Positions 43,220 through 53,102 of a stretch of 64,000 nucleotides of DNA are shown here, piece after piece. Numbering within the stretch: the first letter of the stretch is position 1; each line of letters begins with the position of its first letter. Under the pieces are notes generated by a model, which did no database searches, was not told the DNA's origin, and saw only the letters and a list, made by a program, of their open reading frames with translations. The DNA lies in NCBI GenBank assembly GCA_030142905.1, contig JASJOG010000513.1, forward strand, positions 62,001-126,000. The letters run 5' to 3'. A program made the position numbers and the translations under genes. The DNA comes from Heliopora coerulea. Taxonomy: Eukaryota > Cnidaria > Anthozoa > Scleralcyonacea > Helioporidae.

Positions 43220-45502
43220 AACTGTAGGCTACTGTTGGAATCAATTCAAATTTTAAGTCAATTTTTCGGTTTAGAAACCCCCAGCGAGTTTTCAAACGGC
43301 CAAAAGCACACTTTATTTGATTTCTGGCGGATCAAAGCATGGAGTTGAAAACAACTTGATTATTTTCCGAACATGTTTGGTATTCCTCCAGACAAAATGG
43401 GGTTAAAGGGTATGCAGGGTCAGCAATCAAATAATTTGGCACTGCATCAAAACCAGGTAATATTGCACGGAATGTTTGTGGCAGTTTTCTTCCATTCAGT
43501 TTTTCACAAATACTGGAATTGGCAAAAACTTTGCATCGTGAACTGACCCGGGCCATCGGCATTCGACATCCATAAAATATCCTTTACTGTCAGGTATAGC
43601 TTGAATGTTCAGAGAAAAGAACTGTTTGTAGTAGAAACCCAAATGCTTGGATCATACCAAACCTTCGTTCAAACTCAGATACTTTTTCTATCATGTCATC
43701 CTGACTCTTAGGTAAGTATAGATATTTTGGCCCCAGCACAGTGTTTATGGCATTGCATACATCTACTACGGTCTTTGAAACGGTGCACTGATGGATACCG
43801 AAGGTATTGGCCGTCATCCACAAGGAACCTGTGTCTTTCAGGTAATAAAGAGTGACAGCTAATTTCTTATCTGTGGTAAGAATACGATGATTAGGGGTGT
43901 TTGACTTGGGTCCAGTTATTGGGTCCAAATCTGTAACTAAACTATAGAAACACTTTCTACTCATTCGGAAATTTTTCTTCCACAAACTGGCTGGCACATC
44001 TGTTCTAGCCATATTTCTCCACCTTGGTTTCCTACAAAGCCGACGAACTCAAAAATATATTCTTTTTCGTGACCGTTTACTTTTCCTCGCATCCAAATAT
44101 GCGCTCAACAGCAAAGCCCTCCTCACTTGTAACAGTTTGTAAGACACAACCATACCATGAAGTTGTAATGTCAAGGCCGCTAGAAGCCCAAACTGGACTA
44201 GGACAAGCACTGCTACTTTTCGTATCTTCCCTGTCGCCATATTGGATTTCGAAACTGCCGCGCATTTCCGCCAGATTACCGCTTTCGCGTTCAGTTTCAG
44301 CCCGGGCTGAGTTACCTCATATAATCGCTATTTTTTCAGCCCGGGCTGAAATTCTCCATGTAATCAGGCCCTTAAACGGAAACCCAAAGCCACATGTCTT
44401 TTCATGCAGTATTTTCTTGTGTCTGATTGTGATTAAGAAGCGATCCATCATCATTATAGAAATGACAATGCTAATGCTTATAATTAACCGTTCATTATGG
44501 TCAATTTTTTTCCAGATGTCAGCAATGAGCTGCAGTACAAAATCACGAGATGCAAAAAATTTTTGTTTCGAATCTGCTTCCCTCTAGCTCTACTTGAAAT
44601 TACTTTTTCAGATAGCTTGTTCTTGAGCAGTGTGATTGTGAAGAAATGGCTTCCAAACGTATACTTGTACGAGATTTCCAGGTCATAACCTCCACCACTT
44701 TCAATGCGCTTGCCCTTTGCAGTGACGTTTCCGTTGCTTGTTGGTTTGAATTTTACTTCCAACAACGCTACTTTAGCAAAATTTCCGTTTTATCTCCACG
44801 TTGATCGTAAGAACTATGAAATGACGGAATGAGATGTATGTCGTTGTAAACTGTAAGTCAGAAATACTGCATAGTAGAGCAAAAGACAATTGATTGTACC
44901 TTTTCATAACTTTACGTTTATTGCACCGCTACATTTACAAGTGAGCAACTTTGTTGAAAGTAAAGATCGCCTCAAAGAGCGTTGATTTTCTTATTGTTTG
45001 CTTGAATGCAGTGTCGTATGACACGCTATTGGAACTGACATTTGACCACGCCCAGCGAATATTTTTAGTGATCCTGTATTAAGCGGTCACCTGCATTAAG
45101 CGGCCAATTTCTGAAGTCCCGAGGGTGGCCATTATATACAGGTTCTACTGTATTATCGTTTCCATACATTCTTATGGTAGCCGCAACTCAATCCTTTACA
45201 TTAATTGATGGGGGACTTTAAAATCCGCGAACTCAACTTAAACGACATTCTTCAAAATTTGGGCATTAATTAAAGAAACCAAGGTTTATTGACCACCGTG
45301 CAAAACGCTCCAGTTCTGCTAAAACGACTGTAGTCTCGGGTTGAATTCAATCTTAAGGGACATGTTTTTTCACCCCGCAAGTTGACGTCTTAAGTCGTAA
45401 AATTGGTTTGGGTGAGAATGCCCAGGAGAATAAAAATTATTCGTTCACTTTGAGTTTGGATATCGTCGTCGAAGTTGACGTAGCAGATTTTAAGGTCCCT
45501 AT

Positions 45503-45605
45503 TTTACCCTCAACCCTCAATAGTTTACCCTTGACCCTCGCCTTTTTACTCTCAACCCTCAACATTTTACTTTCGGCCCTCAACATTTTACCCTCGACCT
45601 TCGAC
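45503..45605. repeat. ~21-bp minisatellite
   Basis: About five units of the form TTTTACCCTCAACCCTCAACA, with substitutions. Confidence 0.85.
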
Positions 45606-46149
45606 AATTAGTGATACTCTCACTATATCATGCTTTTACGCTAATCCTGTTAATTAATTATATTACTTTATATTAATTGTCACAATTCGAAGAAAATTTG
45701 TACGGCATGTGTCGTTTAGCCCTGGCATTAGTTTTATCTTATTTTATGTTGGCTTATAGAGTTTTGTCCCATTTTTATTTCTGCGGTTTGCACAATAACA
45801 CAACTTGGTTTATTTAATTGTAAGATAATTCCTGAAAATATTGCAGAGTCTTCGTGTTTTCTAAATAGTTAGTGCAAAGAAGGATAAAAGGGAGGAGATT
45901 AGGCTCTCTGCAACTGGGCAAAAATAAAATAAGCTAATGGAAAAGTAAAACTAAAATGCATGGAGAACAGTGAAATTGTCAAACAAAGAAAAGGATAATG
46001 CAATAGATTTCTTTTGCACGCCACAAAGTAGAATGCAAAGTGTTAATTGCCAAGCTGCAAAGGACCCGTTACGCAGTCGACTTGTTCGGGCAATATTGAA
46101 ACAAAATCATGACCGAGAAGTTAATTAAATTTATCTTGATAGTTTTTCA

Positions 46150-46270
46150 ATACTCTTCTCACGTGTGACCAAGGTAATTTTAATCAGGTAACCGCACGGA
46201 GCCGGAATCGAACCCTAGTCACAGTGGCGAGAGACGCGTGCTCTACCACTGTGCCACCAGCACCAGTGTT
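46150..46270 (-). repeat. tRNA-derived SINE, second family
   Basis: On the minus strand GGTGGCACAGTGGTAGAGCA forms the A-box region and GGGTTCGATTCCGGCTCC the B box and end, followed by TGATTAAAATTACCTTGGT. Parts recur at 30215-30260. The tRNA-like head lacks a complementary acceptor stem, so it is a SINE. Confidence 0.8.
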
Positions 46271-47109
46271 CACTCGTGTGTAGTTTTAGACAAGAGTATC
46301 GTCGCGCATGGTCACCAAGATTATTTTGCTGCAGTTCATTTTGAGATCATAAGCGAAAGGTAGATATGAAGAGCCACCGAGACATCAGGGGAAGATTGTT
46401 CAAGGTGCTCGTCATACAAAAACTCCGCATAAGGCTATGGTGATGAGCATCCTCGACCTTTTGCAGGGTAACTGAATTGAATAATTTCACCAGGAAAGAC
46501 ATCAGCATACAAATTAGTCTGGTACTGTTCCGCCAATTTACTGGCCTCGAATTATGAATAGCTATTGTTTAAACTGGACATGTTCATTATGACTTTGAAA
46601 GAAACAAAGACTTCTAGATAAGCCAGCTTTAGCGCGTTCAATTCCGCAACAAGTCTATTGATCATCGTCAAGAAGTTTGTGTTCGAATTTTTCTCTGGGA
46701 TTCAAGACAATTCCTTCACAGTCTGAATCATTTAACGACATAATGCTTTCCCTCATTCTGGATGTGCCTTCCTTTTAATGAGAGTTGCCACACGCTGTCT
46801 TAGGCCCGTTTTAGACGGCGTACTTTTCATGCGCCGAACCTAATCCAGCAATTGAGCACGGCAGAGGCACGGCGTCTAAATCAATTAAGTTCGGCAGGTT
46901 TTGATTAGGTGCGACACGAACATTAAATTCGACATAAGCTGTCGCATTATGCGGCACATGAGCGACTCCGGTTTAGACGTCGCTCTTTTCATGCGCCGAA
47001 CTAAATGCATAAATCATAATAATGTATTATAATGTCAAAACTGTCCCAAAATGCACCAGGATAACCGCGCAAACATGCGTGCGTCTTGGCGGAATTTTAT
47101 TATTCGAAC

Positions 47110-48616
47110 ATGGAGCCTTGCAATGTATGCTTTCGCGTTACGAGTTATCGTTGTATTAGATGCACGTTACCTTTATGTAACCTTTGTTCGGTTGAGGAGT
47201 TAGATGATGGTACGTGTGGATGGATTGCTGGCAAGCAAGTTGGCTACTGTAAAGACTGCGATCACAATTCACAGTCTCGAGGGAAACAGAAAGTTCCCAT
47301 ACACAATGTAAATGGCGCCGTCAAGAACAAAAGACTGAAGTGGTACGTATTCATATGGGCTTTTGATTGTTTAGACCATTACTTGCCTTAAAAAAGCATG
47401 AGATAGCGATCACACACATTCCTTTGTTCTTACTTGCTCATTAAAGAAAGGCATACTATCATTTGGTCAAACACCATTTTGTTTCACCAAAGTTTACAAT
47501 GCGCCTATAAGCTATGCTATTGCATAAATTAATATTTAAAAACTGTGTTTCTGACTTGAATATTCTAGCATAAAAGATATTACTCCATCTGGTCAGGATG
47601 ACTATGCAGAGACAGAGTGTGACATCACTTATGAAGAGCATGGAGATGCACACGACCTTCTAAAGGATAATGATGAAAATAGTGAAAGTGAAGAAGATGA
47701 AGATGAGGAAGATATTCTTACCACATCAAAGAAAAGAAAAAACAAAAAACCAGGGCGAAAGGCCAAGTGGAGTGATTCACTGGTCAATGATTTAGTGGAT
47801 GTCATTGTAAATGATGAAAACTACAAAAGAAAGCTCATCTTTACGAATACAAAGAACCAAAAGAATGGTGCTATTTATTCAAAGATTTTAATAGAAGTCA
47901 AGGAAAGAGCAGCTACAAGAAATGAGCCAGTTCCATATACAGCTGTTCAACTACGAACAAAATTTAAAAAGCCAGTGGGTGAATGCAAGAGAGCTGCACT
48001 TACAATTAAGACAGCAACAGGGATCAAGAGATTCCAAGATAATACAGGGTATGGACAATGGTTTGATCAGTTGTTTGCTCTTATAAAGACAAGAGACTCC
48101 TGTCAGCCAGATCAAGCAATTGAGCCTTCTGCTTCAACATCTACATCTGGCAGAAACTCAAGCAATACTGACTTAGAGGAGTCAAGCAGATCAGAAGCAG
48201 GTGATGCAAGATTGTTTGTGCCAGTGAAAAGAAACAAGAAAGCAAAAAAAATTGGCCCAATTGAAGAAGCAGTCAATGTCATAAAACATGCACTGGAAAA
48301 TGATCCGGTCAAAGATCTTTTGGCATTCATGAAAGAGGAGGCTGAAAAATCACGGCAACATGACTTGATGCTTATGCAGATGCTGCAAACAGTCCCACAA
48401 CAAACCTTCCCACACCCAGTACCACAGAGTCCACAACCTCAGGGGTCACATGCAATGTATCTGCCACAAAACATGCATGCAATGTTTCCTCCCAATAATG
48501 TGGTGAATACCAGATATGCTGGCACTGCCCAACCTTCACAACCTAGTGAAGTTCAATACTCACCACAAAGGCAGTATTATAATGACAAAAATGGACAAAG
48601 TTACTATACTTTGTAA
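47110..48616 (+). CDS. Harbinger accessory protein, zinc-binding plus Myb/SANT-like, two exons
   Basis: Exon 1 47110-47342 and exon 2 47569-48616 join with GTACGT donor and TTCTAG acceptor; the summed length of 1,281 bases gives an uninterrupted 426-residue protein. The N-terminus has nine cysteines in C-x2-C pairs (MEPCNVC, YRCIRC, PLCNLC, then C and CKDC), suggesting two bound zincs in a treble-clef or FYVE/B-box-like fold. A long acidic stretch (DENSESEEDEDEED) and a basic patch (KKRKNKKPGRKAKW) resembling a nuclear signal follow. Then comes a trihelix Myb/SANT-like domain (WSDSLVNDLVDVIVNDENYK to LRTKFKKPVGECKRA, residues ~145-230). The C-terminus has a helical segment and a Q/P/M-rich tail. 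Such proteins bind subterminal repeats and import the nuclease. Start at ATG 47110; an in-frame TTG upstream is less likely. Confidence 0.82.
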
Positions 48617-48932
48617 AAAAATTTTGTTTTTAAAAGAAAATTTTGAAATCTATGAATTCAAGATCTTAATATCCATTAATTTATTCAGGTAGCAAATACA
48701 AACTAGTCCATAATATAGCAATTCTTGTAATATGTACATGTATACAGGTTTTCATCCATTTGTTTATCACTTTTTGTATTTTGATATGTAATAGGTGAAT
48801 TATTTCCATAATTTTGTTAGATTTCCTTCACTTTACAAATATACCAATCAGTGGGTCTCAAGTGTTTTGTTGTCATGCCATTGATGTAACCAAACAGAAC
48901 ATGTATTTACATATTAGAAAAATCCCCAATGT

Positions 48933-50212
48933 CTACAATGAATTCTCTTTCTCCTTCCATAATTTTGCACACAGTGTATCTCGGATATGACCTGCTTGAG
49001 TACCTGCATCACTGATTTTTTCACAGGATCTCATATCCAGCAGTTTTCTTACTGTTGCCCTGTCCCTTCTTTCATTGGAATTAGAATCAAGGGTCATATC
49101 AAGTTTTTTTGATAAAGTTTCACCCTTGTCAATGCAAATGTTGTGCAGTACCATACTTGCCAGTGCTGTTGTCTTCACTTGGTCAGCATCACTCGCCACC
49201 TTCCCTTCAGTTGGCCATAAGCTCCTTCAGTCACCATTCTTGCTCTACTTAACCTGTAGTTGAAGTTTCTCTGTTTCTGTGTCAGCACTGCATTTGTATA
49301 GGGTTTCATTAACCAAGATTGCAGTGGAAATGCTGCATCACCAAGAATGAGTGGAGGAATAATAGTATTACCCACCTTTTGGCCAATGTTTGGAATTATG
49401 TTTTGTTCTGTTATATCTCGCCATAGTTCAGTTGACTGGAAGATCACAGAATCATGAGAATTTCCAGGAAATCCACAACTTCCCCAAACAAATCTATAAT
49501 TTGAGTATACAATTGCGATCAAAACAACAGAATAAAAATTTTTATAATTGTGGTATTCCTTGCATGCCTGAAGGCCTCCAGGAGGACACTTGATAGGTAT
49601 ATGGCAACCATCAACTGCTGCCCAGCAGAAAGGGAACTGCCACAGTTCCTCCATGTCCAATATCTTTCTCTCAAAGTCACTTTGTGTTCGAGGCATATGT
49701 CCTTGAACAGATTCTTGCCAGAGATTGTCGACAATTGCTTCTGTCACCTCCTTTACAATTAAACAGACTGTTGCAACCCCCAATCCCACCATCTCTGCTA
49801 TTGTGTAATAATAGTCTCCTCTAGCAAGACGATATAAACAAATTCCAAGTCTGCATTCGGGCGATATTGGCTCTTCATTAATCGTGTCTCGTTGAAGAAC
49901 ATGCTTTATACGGTTAAGAATGAACATAAATGTACTCCTCGAGACTCGAAAGGTTCTGGTAAATCTTTTCTCGGAGTAAGTATTCCACACAAGAGTCCAC
50001 CAGCCTCTGTTGCGTTCAAATCGACGACACGAACGTTGGCGAACAGGCGTTTCATTGAAACGAGATAACAATAAAAGAGTAGCCAAACACATGCTCAGCA
50101 TCAGACGTCTTCTGTACATGATATACGTTAAAGCGGCTATTACTCGTCGTCTTCTATTACGTCGGATAATACTTTTTCGCAAGAGAGCTTTTATGATAGT
50201 TTGACCCGCCAT
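48933..50212 (-). pseudogene. Harbinger nuclease (HARBI1/DDE_4-like), one frameshift
   Basis: From the ATG at 50212: an arginine-rich N-terminus, the helical HTH-like region FRVSRSTFMFILNRIKHVL, then ECRLGICLYRLARGDYYYTI. Catalytic motifs: CWAAVDGCHIPIKCP (first D), GSCGFPGNSHDSVIFQ (HD, second D), LILGDAAFPLQSWLMKPY, and RMVTEGAYGQLKGRWR (E). After GRWR near 49190 the frame shifts, and the C-terminal helix continues in another frame (DQVKTTALASMVLHNICIDK to about 48933). The word GTGGCGAGT at the break suggests a small deletion. Otherwise the protein (~430 residues) is complete, as expected for HARBI1-like nucleases. It lies convergent to the intact accessory gene. Confidence 0.9.
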
Positions 50213-50384
50213 CCTGAATTTTACGCGCGAAGGCCTTCGCTACTTGGTGTAAGTTAATATATAGTTACCTGCTATTTGGTGCGCCAGCATTAAGTTCGAC
50301 GTATAAATCAACAGCCGCTCTGGAGTCGAACTTATTAGTATTAGATTCGGCGCATGAGAAGAGCGGCGTCTAAACCGGACCTTA

Positions 50385-52260
50385 GCTTCCATCTCCAACT
50401 CGTCAAAACATCCCGCGACGAATTAACAAAGTTGATCAATGAAGCCAGTTGGTCAACAGATGATTTCAGATAAATGTCCACCAGCTGCAGTCGAGTCTTA
50501 CTTGAGGCATTAAATCGAGAAAGGATACGATTCCGAAAAACACAAAAGAATTGTTTCAAGACGTTCGATTGACTATGATAAAGTATGTGACTCACGTCTT
50601 GATTATTTAATCATTATTTAATCATTTCTATAATAAGATGCCTGTTGGTGGACCTCCTTGACTTTGAACATTTTTTAGTGGTCTCTTCAGAGTCCTAAGA
50701 AAAACCCATACAAAGATACTTTTAACCGCCTGGTTATTTTGAGTAAACATTTATGAAGGATAAATACACATTGAAGTTTTCCACCAACAATCTAAAAGTT
50801 GAACTTACAGTGTGCTAATAACTTCCAGATAAGTTTAAATTTGTATGTGTGCTATCTGCCACACATTGTCATATTTTCATAACCCTGGGTAAACTGTCAG
50901 TTACCTTTAAATTTATTGAAAAACATTAACTCTTAAAACTAAAAAATTAACTCCTTAGCTGGTCATAAATGTTCTTTTGTTATTTTACACAAAGACCAAG
51001 ACAAAGTACTCTTTTAGCACCATTTTACTCTGGCTAATGGCAGATGACTCTACTGATAAGGGATGACCTCCAGTCACAAAAGTGCTAATATGTGAGCATG
51101 AAGAGCTAATAAATATTTACTATGAGAATCAGGGTCAAATTTAGTCATGGACATGGCTGATGATAGCCTGCAAATGTCTGCCAATAGGAAAATATTTTCA
51201 CCAACTCAGCAGCTAGTTTTCAGGGATGATTGAGTTCACAAGGATCAGCCATCACTTGCTAAAATATCAGGGCCATGAAATTTTGTAAGTCATGAACATA
51301 CCTCTCAATCTCATACAATAATTATCATCAAAAGCAGAAATCAATGTTGAAAATGGAACTCTGTTAAATCATTCTAATATTCTACACTTCATGCAGTAAC
51401 CAACCCTAAGTTTCCCGATATAGTGTACTGCCACCACGTGACATCACTTACCTGTCTTAAGCGACCACCTGGCATTTACGACCACTTTTGCCTGGCAAAA
51501 GGGGTGGTCTTAAAACTCAGGTTCTACTGTATCTCTATGCACTTCCTTTCCAATTTATATGTTAGACACATTCCAATGCCTCCTTTTTACAACCACAAAA
51601 GTTCAGCCCTGATACAACAAAAATGTCCAAGGATAACCAAATTTCAAGGTAATATCCAATGACATTTTTGACCTTGGACTGAAAATTTTAAAGTTGACCC
51701 TTGGAGAAAGCTAATTTGGAACAATACCTGTGCAAAGGAAAAATCTTTGATCAGTATTAACAAGTTTACAATATAACCTTTTGCCAATTTCAAGTTTGTT
51801 TTAATCTTTCTCACTCTCAGTACACCCCAGCAGTTTGACTTTAAGCTGTAAATTTGTTCTTTCTGTCACCTTCCTATTGGCTCCTTGGGCTCTTGATCTT
51901 TCCAGTCAACCACATACAGTGATTGAGGGTGTTTGTTTGTCTTTTCTTTGGAGAGGAGGTAAATTTGGTTGTGACTGTGGAGATTTTAATGTTTAATACT
52001 TGCAGTACATACTTTTGGCTTGTCTTAATTCCATCATTATTGACCACATGATTTTTTAAAATTTTTTGTGAAATTTTTTGAAAGTTACAGAGTGTAATTG
52101 CCATTTGTTTCAATTATATTATACATTATACATTTCTAAACTTTTTAATTGTAGAAGCTTTTGAAATTTTTATATAATATACAGTAACTGCTTTTAACCT
52201 AATCCGAAGAACACTTCCCATACTTAGTAGATGCCACAACATGTAACAAAAACTCCATAC
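50385..52260. other. AT-rich gap, possible intron
   Basis: No coding pattern. A copy of the ACTCTGGCTAATGGCAGATG motif repeat lies at 51020-51090. At 51424-51535 a pogo/mariner-type terminus ends CAGGTTCTACTGTA, as at 45160. The flanking candidate exons suggest it may be intronic. Confidence 0.45.
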
Positions 52261-52317
52261 CTGTGTGTTTGGATCAATGTCATCTAAAGCTAATCCATGT
52301 ACAGGAGATTTTGTCAT
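52261..52317 (-). other. Candidate exon with strong splice donor
   Basis: On the minus strand ATG ACA AAA ... gives MTKSPVHGLALDDIDPNTQ, ending CAG directly before GTATGG, a good donor. The 57 bases are in phase 0. The composition is protein-like, but I cannot identify it. It could be a first or internal exon of a host gene. Confidence 0.35.
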
Positions 52318-52609
52318 CTTTAAAATCTACATCTAAGTAATTAAATGATGTCTTAGTTAAAAAATTTAAACAGACCATTGTAAATAATATACCAATCCAT
52401 AGTGTGCATGCACCATAAAAATTGATTTTTTGGATTCAATGTTAAGACTTAACAACATAATAAACTCTCAGGGGACAAAGGAAATGACAAAATTATATTT
52501 TACATATTGATTTATTTTTAGTTATTTTTACATTGCTATCTTTGACTTGACAAAACTTTCATCCCTTTACAATGAATGTACCGTGCTGTACTATTGTCAT
52601 TGACATGAT

Positions 52610-53065
52610 CAGTGCCAGATTTATATAGGGATAAAAGGGGCGATTGCCCTGGCCCACCTCTATGCAAAATTATGATGATTAAAAAATTAGTTTCTTTTAT
52701 TAACCCTTTGTTTACTGATGGGACTTTAATGTCTCAAGTAGAAGAGTGACTTTATTGGTCAGTAGCCAGTAGGGGTGCTGAAGAACCTGTAAGGAGAAGG
52801 GACTTTTGAGTCAATTCCGTGTGTTTCATAGAAGAGCCTGGAAATGATTTGATTCAACAGTTTAACCTAATTCAAAATTGACTTTGAGTTTTGCTGGCAT
52901 GCATAACACATTTATCTATGTATGTATAACTTGACAGTTCCAGTTACCTGCAATAAACAGACTTTGATGTGTACATTTGGTGATTTGTTGTGTATTTCCA
53001 TGTATAGGGGGCAGCCCACCAAACAAGAAGTGCCCTGGGCCCCCCAAGATCTAAATCCAGCACTG
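52610..53065. mobile_element. hAT MITE with near-perfect 8-bp target duplication
   Basis: It starts CAGTGCCAGATTTATATAGG and ends (complement) CAGTGCTGGATTTAGATCTT. The flanks are GACATGAT (52602-52609) and GACTTGAT (53066-53073). Subterminal CCCTGGCCC/GGGCCC words are present on both sides. 456 bp, no ORF. Confidence 0.85.
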
Positions 53066-53102
53066 GACTTGATATATCAGTGACAAATACATGAAGTTTT
53101 TC

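Larger units (their letters stand above)
38421..44240 (-). pseudogene. Harbinger nuclease (HARBI1-like), split by an LTR element
   Basis: Minus strand from about 44240. Recognisable in order: a basic N-terminus; RNMARTDVPASLWKKNFRMS; the helical region TVSKTVVDVCNAINTVLG; PGFDAVPNYLIADPAYPLTP, around the later catalytic Asp; then IKCAFGRLKTRWGFLNRKID, with the terminal acidic position altered. After the LTR element the C-terminus resumes in frame with CFVLHNYCESSQNCGPDEEE. Lesions: TGA at about 44049, a deletion and frameshift near 43600 that removed the first catalytic-Asp segment, a TGA near 43330, and the 4.6-kb insertion. The enzyme family excises Harbinger DNA with 3-bp TTA/TAA targets. 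It is certainly inactive here. Confidence 0.85.
36215..44371 (-). mobile_element. Harbinger element 1, decayed and interrupted
   Basis: It holds the two convergent genes expected of PIF/Harbinger: a Myb/SANT-like accessory gene (plus strand, left) and a DDE nuclease gene (minus strand, right). The right terminus is proposed near 44371, where ATGTAATCAGGCCC is followed by TTA, the Harbinger target. Nearby, CAGCCCGGGCTGA occurs twice (about 44297 and 44338). The left terminus is missing, replaced by the repeat at 36085-36215. A Ty3/Gypsy element occupies 38635-43219. Confidence 0.75.
44372..46802. other. Gap between the two Harbinger elements
   Basis: No recognised gene. The minus-strand ORF at 44484-44765 (93 codons, LEVKFKPTSNGNVTAKGKRI and YDLEISYKYTFGSHFFTITL) looks protein-like but matches nothing I know. 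At 45061-45160 a sequence ending CAGGTTCTACTGTA with repeated TTAAGCGG words is a pogo/mariner-type terminus. A minisatellite and a SINE are listed separately. Confidence 0.5.
46803..50381. mobile_element. Harbinger element 2, complete ends with TTA duplication
   Basis: Left end GGCCCGTTTTAGACGGCG (46803) and right end, as complement, GGTCCGGTTTAGACGCCG (ending 50381). TTA flanks both sides (46800-46802, 50382-50384). Length 3,579 bp. It encodes an accessory gene (plus) and a nuclease gene (minus) in convergent orientation, the usual PIF/Harbinger plan. A second copy of the terminus (CCGGTTTAGACGTCGCTCTT) lies inside the left end at about 46969. Confidence 0.92.

Noticed and set aside
44484..44765. 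A beta-barrel or porin-like gene
   Set aside because: Some alternating hydrophobic pattern (YDLEISYKYTFGSHFFTITL) exists, but no family signature was found and the ORF is short.
19300..46270. tRNA genes at 19340, 26700, 35330, 35590 and 46200
   Set aside because: A and B boxes are present but acceptor and anticodon stems do not close, and the units share non-tRNA tails and recur as a family, so they are SINEs.
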